Shown piece by piece: positions 25,471-34,232 of a DNA stretch of 64,000 nucleotides. Origin of the DNA: Amycolatopsis sp. CA-128772. GTDB lineage: Bacteria > Actinomycetota > Actinomycetes > Mycobacteriales > Pseudonocardiaceae. The notes beneath the pieces are model-generated. The model did no database searches, had not been told where the DNA came from, and saw only the letters and a list, made by a program, of their open reading frames with translations. The DNA is taken from contig NZ_PPHG01000094.1 in assembly GCF_002904295.1 (NCBI RefSeq), positions 56,006 through 120,005 on the forward strand. The letters run 5' to 3'. Each line of letters begins with the position of its first letter. Position 1 is the first letter of the stretch. A program made the position numbers and the translations under genes.

Positions 25471-26670
25471 CTAGGCCCCGGAAGGTGGAGCGTCGGACAT
25501 TTCCGCGTGAACCTTGCTACGGCGGAGTAGCAACGCCGCCGCCAGCAGGGACGCCGCCGCGGACGCGATCAGCACCGCGGCCTTCGCCAGTTCGCTCGCG
25601 TCACCCGGCAGCGCCAGCTCCGCGATCAGCAGGCTCACCGTGAACCCGACCCCGCCGAGCACCGACAACGCGGCGATGTCGCGCCAGCCCGTCCCGCGTG
25701 GCTTCTCCGCCAGCCGCAGCTTCACGGCGAGCACGCTGGCCCCGAGGATGCCGACGACCTTGCCGCCGACCAGGCCGGCGAACACCGCGAGCGGCAACGC
25801 CGTCGTGAAGACCTTGCCGAGCGCGCCGGCGTTGACCGAGATCCCGGCCGCGAACAGCGCGAACACCGGCACGGCGACGGCCGCCGACCACGGCTGGAGC
25901 CGGTGTTCGAGCCGCAGGGCGGGGGCCTCGGCCTCGCCTTCGTCGGGGCGGACGCGGGTGAGCAGGCCCAGCGCGACGCCGGCGACGGTCGCGTGGATGC
26001 CGGCCGAGTGCACCGCCACCCAGGTGATCAGCGCCAGGGGCACGTACAGCCAGGGCGTCCGGACCCGCCGGTGCTGCAGGAACGCGTACAGGGCGAGCGC
26101 CACGACGGCGACGGCCACCGCGACCAGGTCGAAGCCCGTCGTGAACAGCACGGCGATGACGACGATGGCGCCGAGGTCGTCCACCACGGCCAGGGAGAGC
26201 AGGAAGACCCGCGCGCTCGAGGGCAGGTTCGACGCGGTCAGCGCCAGCACGCCGAGGGCGAACGCGATGTCCGTGGCGACCGGGATCGCCCAGGCCCGTT
26301 CGATCCCCGGCGTCCCCCAGCCGACGGCGAGCGCGACGAGCGCGGGCACGACCATGCCGCCGAGCGCGGCCACGACCGGCAGCACGGCCTGCTTGACGCG
26401 GGACAGCTCGCCGATGACGAGCTCGCGCTTGAGCTCCAGCCCGGCGACGAAGAAGAACAGGGCGAGCAGGCCGTCCTTGGCCCAGTCGCCGACGGTCAGG
26501 TTCAGGTGGAGGAATTCCGGGCCGAGCCGGAAGCCGCGCAGCGCGTGGTAGCTGTCCCGCAGCGGCGAGTTGGCCCAGAGCAGCGCCACCGCGGTCGCGG
26601 CCAGCAGGATGAGCCCGCCGGTCGTCTCGGTGCGCAGGTAGCGGGCGAACTCGGTGAAGGGGCGGGACAC
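25471..26670 (-). CDS. nhaA: Na+/H+ antiporter NhaA
   Basis: A 399-residue membrane antiporter with about twelve helices. Conserved residues include the transport aspartates in LSLAVVDDLGAIVV and the unwound-helix segment PVATDIAFALGVLAL. LFFFVAGLELKRELV is also typical of NhaA. It exchanges Na+ for H+ to control internal pH and sodium. It starts at GTG 26670 and is divergent from the peptide transporter. Its C-terminal codons lie in a GC-rich repeat-like element. Confidence 0.93.
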   Translation of the reverse strand: MSRPFTEFARYLRTETTGGLILLAATAVALLWANSPLRDSYHALRGFRLGPEFLHLNLTVGDWAKDGLLALFFFVAGLELKRELVIGELSRVKQAVLPVVAALGGMVVPALVALAVGWGTPGIERAWAIPVATDIAFALGVLALTASNLPSSARVFLLSLAVVDDLGAIVVIAVLFTTGFDLVAVAVAVVALALYAFLQHRRVRTPWLYVPLALITWVAVHSAGIHATVAGVALGLLTRVRPDEGEAEAPALRLEHRLQPWSAAVAVPVFALFAAGISVNAGALGKVFTTALPLAVFAGLVGGKVVGILGASVLAVKLRLAEKPRGTGWRDIAALSVLGGVGFTVSLLIAELALPGDASELAKAAVLIASAAASLLAAALLLRRSKVHAEMSDAPPSGA

Positions 26671-26819
26671 AGGAGCTCCTCGGGGTCGCTGATCACTGTT
26701 GCCGACCAGGCTTCCCGGCGCACCTTGACGTGATTTTAGTCCATTTGGTCACCGACCGTTATGGCCGTTGCCACACCGGGTGTCGGTGGTGGGTCACCAG
26801 CTGGGCTCTTAACATGCCA

Positions 26820-26837
26820 AGGGACAACGAAGTCCCT
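26820..26837 (+). promoter_or_regulatory. Inverted repeat in the POT-transporter leader
   Basis: AGGGACAACGAAGTCCCT is a 6-bp inverted repeat with a 6-bp spacer, 20 bp before the transporter start. It may be an operator or a small leader hairpin. Confidence 0.3.
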
Positions 26838-26857
26838 CGACAAGGAAGACGACAGTT

Positions 26858-28315
26858 GTGAGCACCTCTACCGAGGTCCAGCAGGACACGAGGTTCTTCG
26901 GGCACCCACGAGGGCTGGCGAACCTTTTCGGCGTGGAGATGTGGGAGCGCTTCTCCTACTACGGGATGCTCGGCATCCTCCCGATCTACCTCTACTACCG
27001 GGTCGACCAGGGCGGTCTCGGCCTCGCGCAGGAGTCCGCGCTCGGCATCGTCGGCGCGTACGGCGGCCTGGTGTACCTGTCCGCCGTCGTCGGCGCGTGG
27101 GTGGCCGACCGGCTCCTCGGCTCCGAGCGGACGCTCTTCTACAGCGCCGTGCTGATCATGATCGGCCACCTCAGCCTGGCCCTGCTGCCCGGCCTGGCCG
27201 GCATCGGCGTCGGGCTCGTGTGCGTCGCGGTCGGCAGCGGCGGGCTGAAGTCCAACGCGACGGCGATCGTCGGCACGCTCTACGCCGAAGGCGACGAGCG
27301 GCGCGACGCCGGCTTCACGATCTTCTACATGGGCATCAACCTCGGTGGCTTCGTCGGCCCGCTGCTGACCGGGCTGGCGCAGACCGAGGTCGGCTTCCAC
27401 CTCGGGTTCGGCCTGGCGGCGATCGGCATGGCGCTCGGCCTGACGCAGTACACGTTCGGCCGCAAGAACCTCGGTGACAAGGCCAAGGAGGTGCCGAACC
27501 CGCTGCCGGCGTCCCAGCGCGTGCTGGCGATCGGCGGTGCTGTCGTTCTGGTGGCCGCGGTCGTGGCCCTGGTGCTCACCGGCGTCGTCAATCCGGGCAA
27601 CCTCGCCGACGTCGTCGTGTGGGTGGTCGGCGTGATCTCGGTGAGCTATTTCGTGGTCATCCTGACCAGCAGCCGGATCACCGGCGTCGAGCGCAGCCGG
27701 GTGTTCTCCTTCATCCCGATGTTCATCGCCAGCGCGGTGTTCTTCTCGCTGTACCAGCAGCAGTTCACGGTCGTCGCCGCCTACACCGACCAGCGGCTGA
27801 ACCGGAGCCTGTTCGGCTGGGAGATGCCGGTGTCCTGGGTCAACTCGATCAACCCGGTGTTCATCATCGCCTTCGCGCCGGTCCTCGCGGCGTTGTGGAC
27901 GAAGCTCGGCGAGCGGCAGCCGTCGACGCCGATGAAGTTCGTCCTCGGCACGGTGCTGATGGGCGCGGCGTTCCTGCTGTTCCTGCCGATGGTGGGCAGC
28001 GGTCAGAACGCGAGCCCGATCCTGGCGATGGTGGGCATCCTGTTCGTGTTCACGATCGCCGAGCTGTGCCTCTCACCGGTGGGGCTGTCGCTGTCGACGA
28101 AGCTCGCGCCCGAGGCGTTCCGGACGCAGATGGTGGCACTGAACTTCCTGTCCATCTCCTTCGGCACCGCGATGTCCGGCAAGCTCGCCGAGTACTACTC
28201 CGTCGACGACGAAGCGCCGTACTTCAGCACAGTCGGCGGGGTCGCCATCGGCGTCGGCGTGCTGCTGTTCCTGGGCATCCCGTTCATCCGCAAGCTGATG
28301 AAGGGCGTGCACTAA
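26858..28315 (+). CDS. POT/PTR-family proton-coupled oligopeptide transporter
   Basis: A 485-residue transporter with about fourteen helices. The POT signature ExxER is present as VEMWERFSYYGM near residue 27, followed by GGLKSNATAIVG and FTIFYMGINLGGFVGPLL, the classical PTR2 motifs. It imports di- and tripeptides with protons. The GTG start at 26858 follows AAGGAAG. Its stop overlaps the convergent VIT gene by 4 bp. Confidence 0.92.
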   Translation: MSTSTEVQQDTRFFGHPRGLANLFGVEMWERFSYYGMLGILPIYLYYRVDQGGLGLAQESALGIVGAYGGLVYLSAVVGAWVADRLLGSERTLFYSAVLIMIGHLSLALLPGLAGIGVGLVCVAVGSGGLKSNATAIVGTLYAEGDERRDAGFTIFYMGINLGGFVGPLLTGLAQTEVGFHLGFGLAAIGMALGLTQYTFGRKNLGDKAKEVPNPLPASQRVLAIGGAVVLVAAVVALVLTGVVNPGNLADVVVWVVGVISVSYFVVILTSSRITGVERSRVFSFIPMFIASAVFFSLYQQQFTVVAAYTDQRLNRSLFGWEMPVSWVNSINPVFIIAFAPVLAALWTKLGERQPSTPMKFVLGTVLMGAAFLLFLPMVGSGQNASPILAMVGILFVFTIAELCLSPVGLSLSTKLAPEAFRTQMVALNFLSISFGTAMSGKLAEYYSVDDEAPYFSTVGGVAIGVGVLLFLGIPFIRKLMKGVH

Positions 28316-29040
28316 CCCACGGTGACCCCGAAGATCACCCCGACGAAGTAGGTCACCACCATCGTGAGGGCGCCGACGCCGACGTTGCGGACGATCGCGC
28401 GCCCCACGTTCGCGTCGCCGAGCCTCGCGCTGATCAACCCGGTCAGCGTGAGGCCGACGACGACCGCCGCGGCGCACGCCCACACCCGCAGGGAGACGCC
28501 GGCCCAGGCGATGGAGAGGATCGGCAGCAGCGCCCCGACCGAGAACGCGAGCAGCGACGCCCAAGCGGCCTGCCACGGGCTGGTGAGGTTGTCCGGGTCG
28601 ATGCCGAGTTCGGCTTCGGCGTGCGCCTGCAGCGCGTCCTTTTCGGTCAGTTCACGAGCGACCCGGCTCGCGAGTTCCGGCGACAGGCCCTTGTCTTCGT
28701 AGATCTGCGCGAGCTCGCGCTCCTCGGCCTCAGGCATGGTCTTGAGCTCCTGCTTTTCCAGCCTGAGCAGGGCCTGTTCGGTGTCGCGCTGGGTGCTGAC
28801 GGAGACATATTCCCCACCGGCCATGGAAAAGGCCCCGGCGACGAGCCCGGCGATGCCGGCGGTCAGGATCGTGGTGTTGTCCGTGGTCGCCCCGGCCACC
28901 CCGACGACGATCCCGGCAACGGACACGATCCCGTCGTTGGCCCCGAGCACGCCGGCCCGCAGCCAGTTCAGCTTCCCGCCCAGCCCCTGGTGCGGTTCGT
29001 GGGCGTGTTCCACGGCGTCACCGTCGATCGTTTCGGTCAC
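28312..29040 (-). CDS. VIT1/CCC1-family iron/manganese transporter
   Basis: A 242-residue protein with the VIT1/CCC1 fold: NWLRAGVLGANDGIVSVAGI opens TM1, SMAGGEYVSVSTQRDTE ends TM2, then an acidic cytosolic helical domain (AEERELAQIYEDKGLS) with metal-binding Glu residues, then three more helices. Members move Fe2+ or Mn2+ out of the cytosol. It starts at GTG 29040. Iron-box-like operators lie 50-83 bp upstream, which fits control by an IdeR/DtxR-type regulator. Confidence 0.9.
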   Translation of the reverse strand: MTETIDGDAVEHAHEPHQGLGGKLNWLRAGVLGANDGIVSVAGIVVGVAGATTDNTTILTAGIAGLVAGAFSMAGGEYVSVSTQRDTEQALLRLEKQELKTMPEAEERELAQIYEDKGLSPELASRVARELTEKDALQAHAEAELGIDPDNLTSPWQAAWASLLAFSVGALLPILSIAWAGVSLRVWACAAAVVVGLTLTGLISARLGDANVGRAIVRNVGVGALTMVVTYFVGVIFGVTVG

Positions 29041-29089
29041 CGGACCAGTGAAACACGGAAGCGGAATGGTGGCGAGACCTGGGGTTTTG

Positions 29090-29123
29090 TCAGGCGTGCC
29101 TAAATAACGCCTGCCTTACCTAA
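29090..29123. promoter_or_regulatory. Tandem IdeR/DtxR iron-box-like sites
   Basis: TAACGCCTGCCTTACCTAA (29105-29123) matches 13 of 19 positions of the consensus TTAGGTTAGSCTAACCTAA. The adjacent TCAGGCGTGCCTAAA (29090-29104) is a near-palindromic second half-box pair. They lie between the VIT transporter and the cupin gene and could control either; iron control of VIT is more likely. Confidence 0.55.
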
Positions 29124-29169
29124 GTGGTCCTGTGTGGACTCTCAGCCGTTCCGGGCGATGATGGGCGGC

Positions 29170-29511
29170 ATGGAAGAGCAGGTGTGGCAGCCACTGGTCA
29201 CGGTGGAGGGCTTGCCGCTACAGGGCGGCGAAGGCCGCTTCCGGCTGTTGGAGCGCGCGGCGAGCGGCCTGGCGTACTTGATCCACTACCCGGCGGGAGT
29301 CTCGTCACCCCCACACGCGCACGACCACGACTCGATCGTCTACGTGCTGTCGGGCCGCCTGCGCGGTGCGGTGGACGGCGTGGACCGGGAGCTGGAGCCG
29401 GGCGACTCGGTGGTGCACCCGCGCGGAGTGGCGCACCACGTCGAGGCGTTGACGGACGCGATGTGGGTGGAGTTCAAGTCCCCGCTACCGGGCCGCCCGC
29501 CGATCGCCTGA
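29170..29511 (+). CDS. Small cupin-fold protein
   Basis: A 113-residue single-domain cupin. Metal ligands are visible in motif 1 (HAHDHDSIVYVLSGRL) and motif 2 (PGDSVVHPRGVAHHVEA). The function may be enzymatic or ligand-binding and cannot be fixed. Starts at 29134 (GTG), 29158 or 29161 are possible; 29170 is chosen because GGGCGGC precedes it and the domain begins soon after. Confidence 0.75.
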   Translation: MEEQVWQPLVTVEGLPLQGGEGRFRLLERAASGLAYLIHYPAGVSSPPHAHDHDSIVYVLSGRLRGAVDGVDRELEPGDSVVHPRGVAHHVEALTDAMWVEFKSPLPGRPPIA

Positions 29512-29521
29512 AAAGCGGAAA

Positions 29522-29551
29522 CGCCCGGCCCCGCCAACGCGGGTCCGGGCG
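29522..29551. terminator. Bidirectional terminator hairpin
   Basis: A 13-bp stem with one mismatch (29522-29534 with 29539-29551) between the convergent cupin and DUF6319 genes. Confidence 0.7.
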
Positions 29552-29567
29552 CTTCCCGGGAAAAAGC

Positions 29568-30077
29568 TCAGGCGTCCAGCTCGGCCAGGGCTTGCTTGGC
29601 CTTCTCGAGCTCGGCCTCCAGCGCGGCGACCTTCGCGGCCTGCGCCTCGCGGGCCTGGTTGATCACCTCGTCGATCGGGCCGGACAGGTCGCTGTGCAGC
29701 TCCTTCGCCGCGCGCGACACGGCCGCCGCCGGGATCTCGAGGCCCTTGGCGACCCACTTCGAACCGTTCTTCAGCTCGGCCTGCCACTCGCCGTCGGCGG
29801 TGCCGGTGACCGTCAGGATCAGCTCGACCGTGCGGGTCTTCTTCGCCGTCGACGCCGTCGCCGCGCCCTTCGGGCGGCCGCGCTTCGGCTTGGGGGCTTC
29901 CTCCTCGGCGGCCGGAGCCTCCGGGGAAGAGGCCGGCGACGCGGACTCGGTGACGGCCGCCTCGTCGGTGGAGACCTCGGAAGCCTCGGAAGCCTCCGAA
30001 GCCGGAGCAGCCGGAGCCGGAGCGGAAACCGGGGCCTCGGCCGTTTCCTCGTCGTGCGTCAGGACATCCACGGTCAT
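29568..30077 (-). CDS. DUF6319-like protein with acidic N-terminus and AT-hook-like motif
   Basis: A 169-residue protein from ATG 30077, behind AAGGAG. Residues 1-65 are Ala/Glu/Ser/Pro-rich and disordered. PKPKRGRPKGAA resembles an AT-hook, so minor-groove DNA binding is possible. The C-terminal half (VELILTVTGTADGEWQAEL) looks like a small beta domain, ending in a coiled coil (REAQAAKVAALEAELEKAKQ). The family name is from memory; the function is unknown. Confidence 0.6.
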   Translation of the reverse strand: MTVDVLTHDEETAEAPVSAPAPAAPASEASEASEVSTDEAAVTESASPASSPEAPAAEEEAPKPKRGRPKGAATASTAKKTRTVELILTVTGTADGEWQAELKNGSKWVAKGLEIPAAAVSRAAKELHSDLSGPIDEVINQAREAQAAKVAALEAELEKAKQALAELDA

Positions 30078-30167
30078 CGTCGTGTCGTCTCCTTGCCCGG
30101 GAAGTGGGTGTGGTTCGCGGCATAGCGTAGAACATGCGTTCGACTCGTGCCACACGGGGTGTCATGA

Positions 30168-30202
30168 CAGAGCCCTCCCGGCGCGAAGCCGGAAGGGCTC
30201 TG
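30168..30202 (-). terminator. acs terminator hairpin
   Basis: A 14-bp stem (30168-30181 with 30189-30202), 19 bp beyond the acs stop on the minus strand. Confidence 0.7.
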
Positions 30203-30220
30203 ACTCTCGGAGACGCTAGC

Positions 30221-32203
30221 TCACTCCTCGGACTTGCCCGACTTCAGGCCCGACGAGATCAGGTCCATCACCGACGAGTCGGCCAGCGTGGTGACGTCGC
30301 CGACCTGCCGGTTCTCCGCCACATCCCGCAGCAGGCGGCGCATGATCTTGCCCGAACGCGTCTTCGGCAGCTCCGGCACGACCATGATCTGCCGCGGCTT
30401 CGCGATCGGCCCGATCTCCTTCGCGACGTGGTTGCGCAGCGCCTGGATGGCCTCCTCGCCGCCGTCGACGGCGTTGCCGCGCAGGATCACGAACGCCACG
30501 ATGCCCTGGCCGGTCGTCGGGTCGGTCGCGCCGACGACCGCGGCCTCGGCCACCGTCGGGTGCGAAACCAGCGCCGACTCGACCTCCGTCGTCGAGATGC
30601 GGTGGCCGGACACGTTCATCACGTCGTCGACGCGGCCCAGCAGCCAGACGTCGCCGTCGCTGTCGTACTTCGCGCCGTCGCCGGCGAAGTAGAAGCCCTG
30701 CTCCTTGAAGCGCGACCAGTACGTGTCCTTGAAGCGCTCTTCGTCGCCCCAGACGCCCCGCAGCATCGACGGCCACGGCTTGTCGAGCACCAGGTACCCG
30801 CCACCGCCGGGCCCGACCTCCGCACCCTGGTCGTCGACGATCTTCGCGGAGATGCCCGGCAGCGCCTTCTGCGCCGAGCCCGGCTTCGCGGCGGTGACGC
30901 CCGGCAGCGGCGAGATCATGATCGCGCCGGTCTCGGTCTGCCACCACGTGTCGACGACCGGGGCCTGGCCCGCGCCGATGTTCTCGCGGTACCAGATCCA
31001 CGCCTCGGGGTTGATCGGCTCGCCGACCGAACCCAGCACGCGCAGCGACGACAGGTCGTACTTCTCGGGGATTTCCGCGCCCCACTTCATGAACGTGCGG
31101 ATCAGCGTCGGCGCGGTGTAGTAGATGGAGACCTTGTACTTCTGGACGATCTCCCAGTGCCGCCCCTCGTGCGGGGTGTTCGGCGTGCCTTCGTAGACGA
31201 CCTGCGTGACGCGGTTCGCGAGCGGGCCGTAAACGATGTAGCTGTGGCCGGTGATCCAGCCGATGTCCGCGGTGCACCAGTAAACGTCTTCGCCGGCCTT
31301 GTGGTCGAAGACGTTGTGATGCGTGTACGCGGTCTGCGTCAGGTAGCCGCCCGACGTGTGGAGGATGCCCTTCGGCTTCCCGGTCGTCCCGGACGTGTAC
31401 AGGATGAACAGCGGGTGCTCGCTGTCGAACGCTTCCGGAGTGTGCTCTTCGGACTGTCCGTCGACGAGCTCGTGCCACCAGACGTCCCGCGAGTCCGTCC
31501 ACGGCACTTCGCCCTCGAGCTTGTCGCCCGTGCGCTTGACGACGATGACCTTCTCGACGGTTGCGGCGCCTTCGAGCGCTTCGTCGACGTTGGTTTTCAT
31601 CGGCGCGGCCTTGCCGCGGCGGAACTGACCGTCGGAGGTGATGACGACCTTCGCGGCGGCGTCGTCGACGCGGGCCCGCAGCGCCGTCGGGGAGAAGCCG
31701 CCGAAGACGACGTTGTGCAGCGCGCCGATCCGCGCGCACGCGAGCATCGCGAAGATGGCCTCGGGCACCATCTGCAGCTGGATCGCCACGACGTCGCCCG
31801 CGGTGACGCCCAGCGACGCGAGTGCGTTGGCGGCCTTGGAAACCTCGGTCTTCAGCTCGGCGTAGGTGATGTCCCGGGTGTCACCCGGCTCGCCGACCCA
31901 GTGGATCGCGACCTGCTCGCCGTGCCCGGACTCGACGTGCCGGTCGACGCAGTTGTAGGCGACGTTCAGCTTGCCGCCGACGAACCACTTCGCGAAGGGC
32001 GCATTGGTCCAGTCCAGTACCGTGGTCCACTTCGTGTCCCACGTGAGCCGCTCGGCCTGCTTCGCCCAGAACGCTTCGCGATCGGCATCCGCTTCGGCGT
32101 AGAGATCGGCCTTCGCATTGGCCTGAGCAGCGAAATCATCGCCGGGCGGGAAGGTGCGGCTCTCGGTGAGCAGGTTGTCCAGGGCGGGGGACTGCTCGGT
32201 CAT
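30221..32203 (-). CDS. acs: Acetyl-CoA synthetase (AMP-forming)
   Basis: A 660-residue enzyme making acetyl-CoA from acetate, ATP and CoA through acetyl-AMP. Visible motifs: P-loop-like LYTSGTTGKPKGILHT, the acetate pocket DIGWITGHSY, TWWQTETGA, and the C-terminal hinge GRVDDVMNVSGHRI. The catalytic and acetylation-regulated Lys is in KTRSGKIMRRLLR. Length and N-terminus are typical of Acs. It starts at ATG 32203. Rv3667 equivalent. Confidence 0.97.
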   Translation of the reverse strand: MTEQSPALDNLLTESRTFPPGDDFAAQANAKADLYAEADADREAFWAKQAERLTWDTKWTTVLDWTNAPFAKWFVGGKLNVAYNCVDRHVESGHGEQVAIHWVGEPGDTRDITYAELKTEVSKAANALASLGVTAGDVVAIQLQMVPEAIFAMLACARIGALHNVVFGGFSPTALRARVDDAAAKVVITSDGQFRRGKAAPMKTNVDEALEGAATVEKVIVVKRTGDKLEGEVPWTDSRDVWWHELVDGQSEEHTPEAFDSEHPLFILYTSGTTGKPKGILHTSGGYLTQTAYTHHNVFDHKAGEDVYWCTADIGWITGHSYIVYGPLANRVTQVVYEGTPNTPHEGRHWEIVQKYKVSIYYTAPTLIRTFMKWGAEIPEKYDLSSLRVLGSVGEPINPEAWIWYRENIGAGQAPVVDTWWQTETGAIMISPLPGVTAAKPGSAQKALPGISAKIVDDQGAEVGPGGGGYLVLDKPWPSMLRGVWGDEERFKDTYWSRFKEQGFYFAGDGAKYDSDGDVWLLGRVDDVMNVSGHRISTTEVESALVSHPTVAEAAVVGATDPTTGQGIVAFVILRGNAVDGGEEAIQALRNHVAKEIGPIAKPRQIMVVPELPKTRSGKIMRRLLRDVAENRQVGDVTTLADSSVMDLISSGLKSGKSEE

Positions 32204-32303
32204 GGTTGCAAGGCCTCCTGTAGTGCGCCGACATGACGGCTAGCGGCACGCTAGCGACGTTAGTCCGCCTTGTAAAAGGTTGCACCCACGTTGCCCGGCC
32301 GGT

Positions 32304-32906
32304 TCACCGAGCCAGGCGAGTTCCGGTGACTAAGCGTTCGCTCAGCCGCGCCTTCGCCGCCGGCCACTCCGGCCGGAGCATCGAGTAGGTGGCCGTGTCG
32401 CGCGACGAGCCGTCCGGCCGGATCCGGTGCGCGCGCAGGATGCCTTCGCGAAGCGCGCCAAGCCGTTCGATGGCGCGTTGCGAGCGAAGGTTCCGGATGT
32501 CGGTCTCCCACGCGACCCGTTGCGCGCCAAGGGTTTCGAACGCGTGCGTGAGCAACAGCAGTTTCGACTCGGTGTTCAGCCCGGTGCGCTGCCAGTCCGC
32601 GCCGATCCAGGTGTGCCCGATGGACAGGATCCGGTGCTTCGCCACGACCTGGTAGTACGACGTCGTGCCGGCGACGCGGCCGGAGGCGACGTCGATCTGC
32701 GCCCACGGCCGCCGGTCGGGGTCGGCCAGTACCTGCTCGACCATCCGCTCGGCGGCGGGGAGGTCGGCGGGCTGCCGCAGGCTGAGCCACGCCCAGATGC
32801 CCGGGTCGGTGCCGGCTTCGAACAGGCCCTTGGCGTGCTCGCGGGTCAGCGGTTCCAGGCGGACGTGCTCGCCGGCCAGGATCGGGTGCGTGTTCCAGTC
32901 GCTCAC
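32304..32906 (-). CDS. GNAT-family N-acetyltransferase (RimJ/RimL-like)
   Basis: A 200-residue GNAT enzyme: HVRLEPLTREHAKGLFEA is the RimJ/L-type N-terminus, SIGHTWIGADWQRTGLNTES the acetyl-CoA-binding region (motif A), and SQRAIERLGALREGILRAHR the C-terminal signature. Start GTG 32906 was chosen because residues of the longer frame (to ATG 32972) do not look like the family. The substrate is unknown. It is divergent from the phosphoribosyltransferase. Confidence 0.82.
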   Translation of the reverse strand: MSDWNTHPILAGEHVRLEPLTREHAKGLFEAGTDPGIWAWLSLRQPADLPAAERMVEQVLADPDRRPWAQIDVASGRVAGTTSYYQVVAKHRILSIGHTWIGADWQRTGLNTESKLLLLTHAFETLGAQRVAWETDIRNLRSQRAIERLGALREGILRAHRIRPDGSSRDTATYSMLRPEWPAAKARLSERLVTGTRLAR

Positions 32907-33019
32907 GTGATCACCGTAAAGGGCATATTGGCTGCTCAGGATAGCCAGTTTCGGAGCATTTCCAGAAGCCACTCGCGCGTTGCCTATGCTCGGCGGACCA
33001 CGACGGAAGGGCAGGCTCG

Positions 33020-33517
33020 ATGGCCGAAGAGCGGGAAGAGCTGAGCTGGGAGCTGTTCGGCACGGCGAGCCGTGAACTGGCTCACACCATCGCCGGCGAC
33101 GGCTTCGCGCCGGACCTCATCCTCTCCATCGCGCGCGGCGGCCTGTTCGTCGCCGGCGCCCTCGGTTACGCGCTCGACGTCAAGAACCTGCACGTGATGA
33201 ACGTGGAGTTCTACACCGGCGTCGACCAGCGCCTCGACCTGCCGGTGATGCTGCCGCCGGTGCCCAACGCCGTCGACCTGACGAGCAAGAAGGTGCTGAT
33301 CGCCGACGACGTCGCCGACACCGGCGCCACGCTGAAGCTGGTCCGCGACTTCTGCCTCGGGCACGTCGCCGAGGTCCGCTCGGCCGTCGTCTACGAGAAG
33401 CCGCACTCGACGGTCAAGTGCGAGTACGTCTGGCGGCACACCGACCGCTGGATCAACTTCCCGTGGTCGGTCCAGCCGCCCGTGGTCTCCCGCGAAGGCC
33501 AGGTCCTCGATGCCTGA
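33020..33517 (+). CDS. Phosphoribosyltransferase (xanthine/guanine type)
   Basis: A 165-residue type I PRTase. The PRPP-binding loop is VLIADDVADTGATLKLV near residue 92, and ILSIARGGLFVAG is the upstream PPi loop. The short hood and EKPHSTVKCEYVWRHTDRWINFPW C-terminus resemble the small xanthine/hypoxanthine PRTase group. It starts at ATG 33020. The next gene overlaps its end by 8 bp, suggesting a two-gene operon. Confidence 0.85.
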   Translation: MAEEREELSWELFGTASRELAHTIAGDGFAPDLILSIARGGLFVAGALGYALDVKNLHVMNVEFYTGVDQRLDLPVMLPPVPNAVDLTSKKVLIADDVADTGATLKLVRDFCLGHVAEVRSAVVYEKPHSTVKCEYVWRHTDRWINFPWSVQPPVVSREGQVLDA

Positions 33518-34232
33518 TCCGCTGAAGCCCCTCCTCGACCTCGAAGGCGTCGCGGCGGCGGCGAAATCCGCCCAGGACGCCGTGTTCGCGGTCCACCGCC
33601 TCCCGGCGAACCTGCGCGGCGGCGCGGCGACGGCGGCGGAGGCGTCGGTGCGGGCCGCCCGCGCGTCCGCCGGCATCGAGGGCGCGAACCCGGAACTGCC
33701 CGCCGACGGCGCGGTCGGCGACCCGGTCCTGGCCGGCGCCCTGCGCGTCGCGGAGACCCTGGAAACGCTGCTGCCGACGTGGCGCCGCGCGCCGCTGCAG
33801 GCGTTGGCGCGGCTGCACGTCCTCGCCGCGGCGGACCTCGTCGGCGACGCGGATGCGTTGGGCCGCCCGCATTCCGGCGGCGGCCGCCTGGAGCTGCTGG
33901 CCCAGCTGGTCACCGGCGCGACGTCGGTGCCGGGGCCGGTCCTGACGGCCGTGGTGCACGGGGAACTGCTGGCGCTCAAGCCGTTCGGCAGCGCCGACGG
34001 CGTCGTCGCGCGTGCGGCGGCCCGGCTGACGATGGTCGCGACGGGCCTCGACCCGAAGTCGCTGAGCGTGCCCGAGGTGGCGTTCTTCCGCCGTGTCCCG
34101 CAGTACCTCGAAACGGCCGAAGGCTTCGCGAGCGGGACGCCGGAAGGCGTACGCGCGTGGCTGCTCTTCTGCTGCGAAGCGTTCGAAGCCGGTGCGCGCG
34201 AGGCGAAGAGCATCTCGGACGCGGCGTCTTAA
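33510..34232 (+). CDS. Fic-like fold protein lacking the catalytic histidine
   Basis: A 240-residue helical protein overlapping the PRTase gene by 8 bp. Near residue 55, ASAGIEGAN resembles the (S/T)xxxE(G/N) inhibitory helix of Fic proteins. Near residues 155-172, KPFGSADGVVARAAARL aligns with the Fic motif HPFxxGNGRxxR, but Lys replaces the catalytic His and the GNGR is degenerate (SADGVVAR). I infer a Fic-derived protein without AMP-transfer activity; many homologues carry vague names such as oxidoreductase. Its stop overlaps the convergent NiCoT gene by 4 bp. Confidence 0.6.
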   Translation: MPDPLKPLLDLEGVAAAAKSAQDAVFAVHRLPANLRGGAATAAEASVRAARASAGIEGANPELPADGAVGDPVLAGALRVAETLETLLPTWRRAPLQALARLHVLAAADLVGDADALGRPHSGGGRLELLAQLVTGATSVPGPVLTAVVHGELLALKPFGSADGVVARAAARLTMVATGLDPKSLSVPEVAFFRRVPQYLETAEGFASGTPEGVRAWLLFCCEAFEAGAREAKSISDAAS

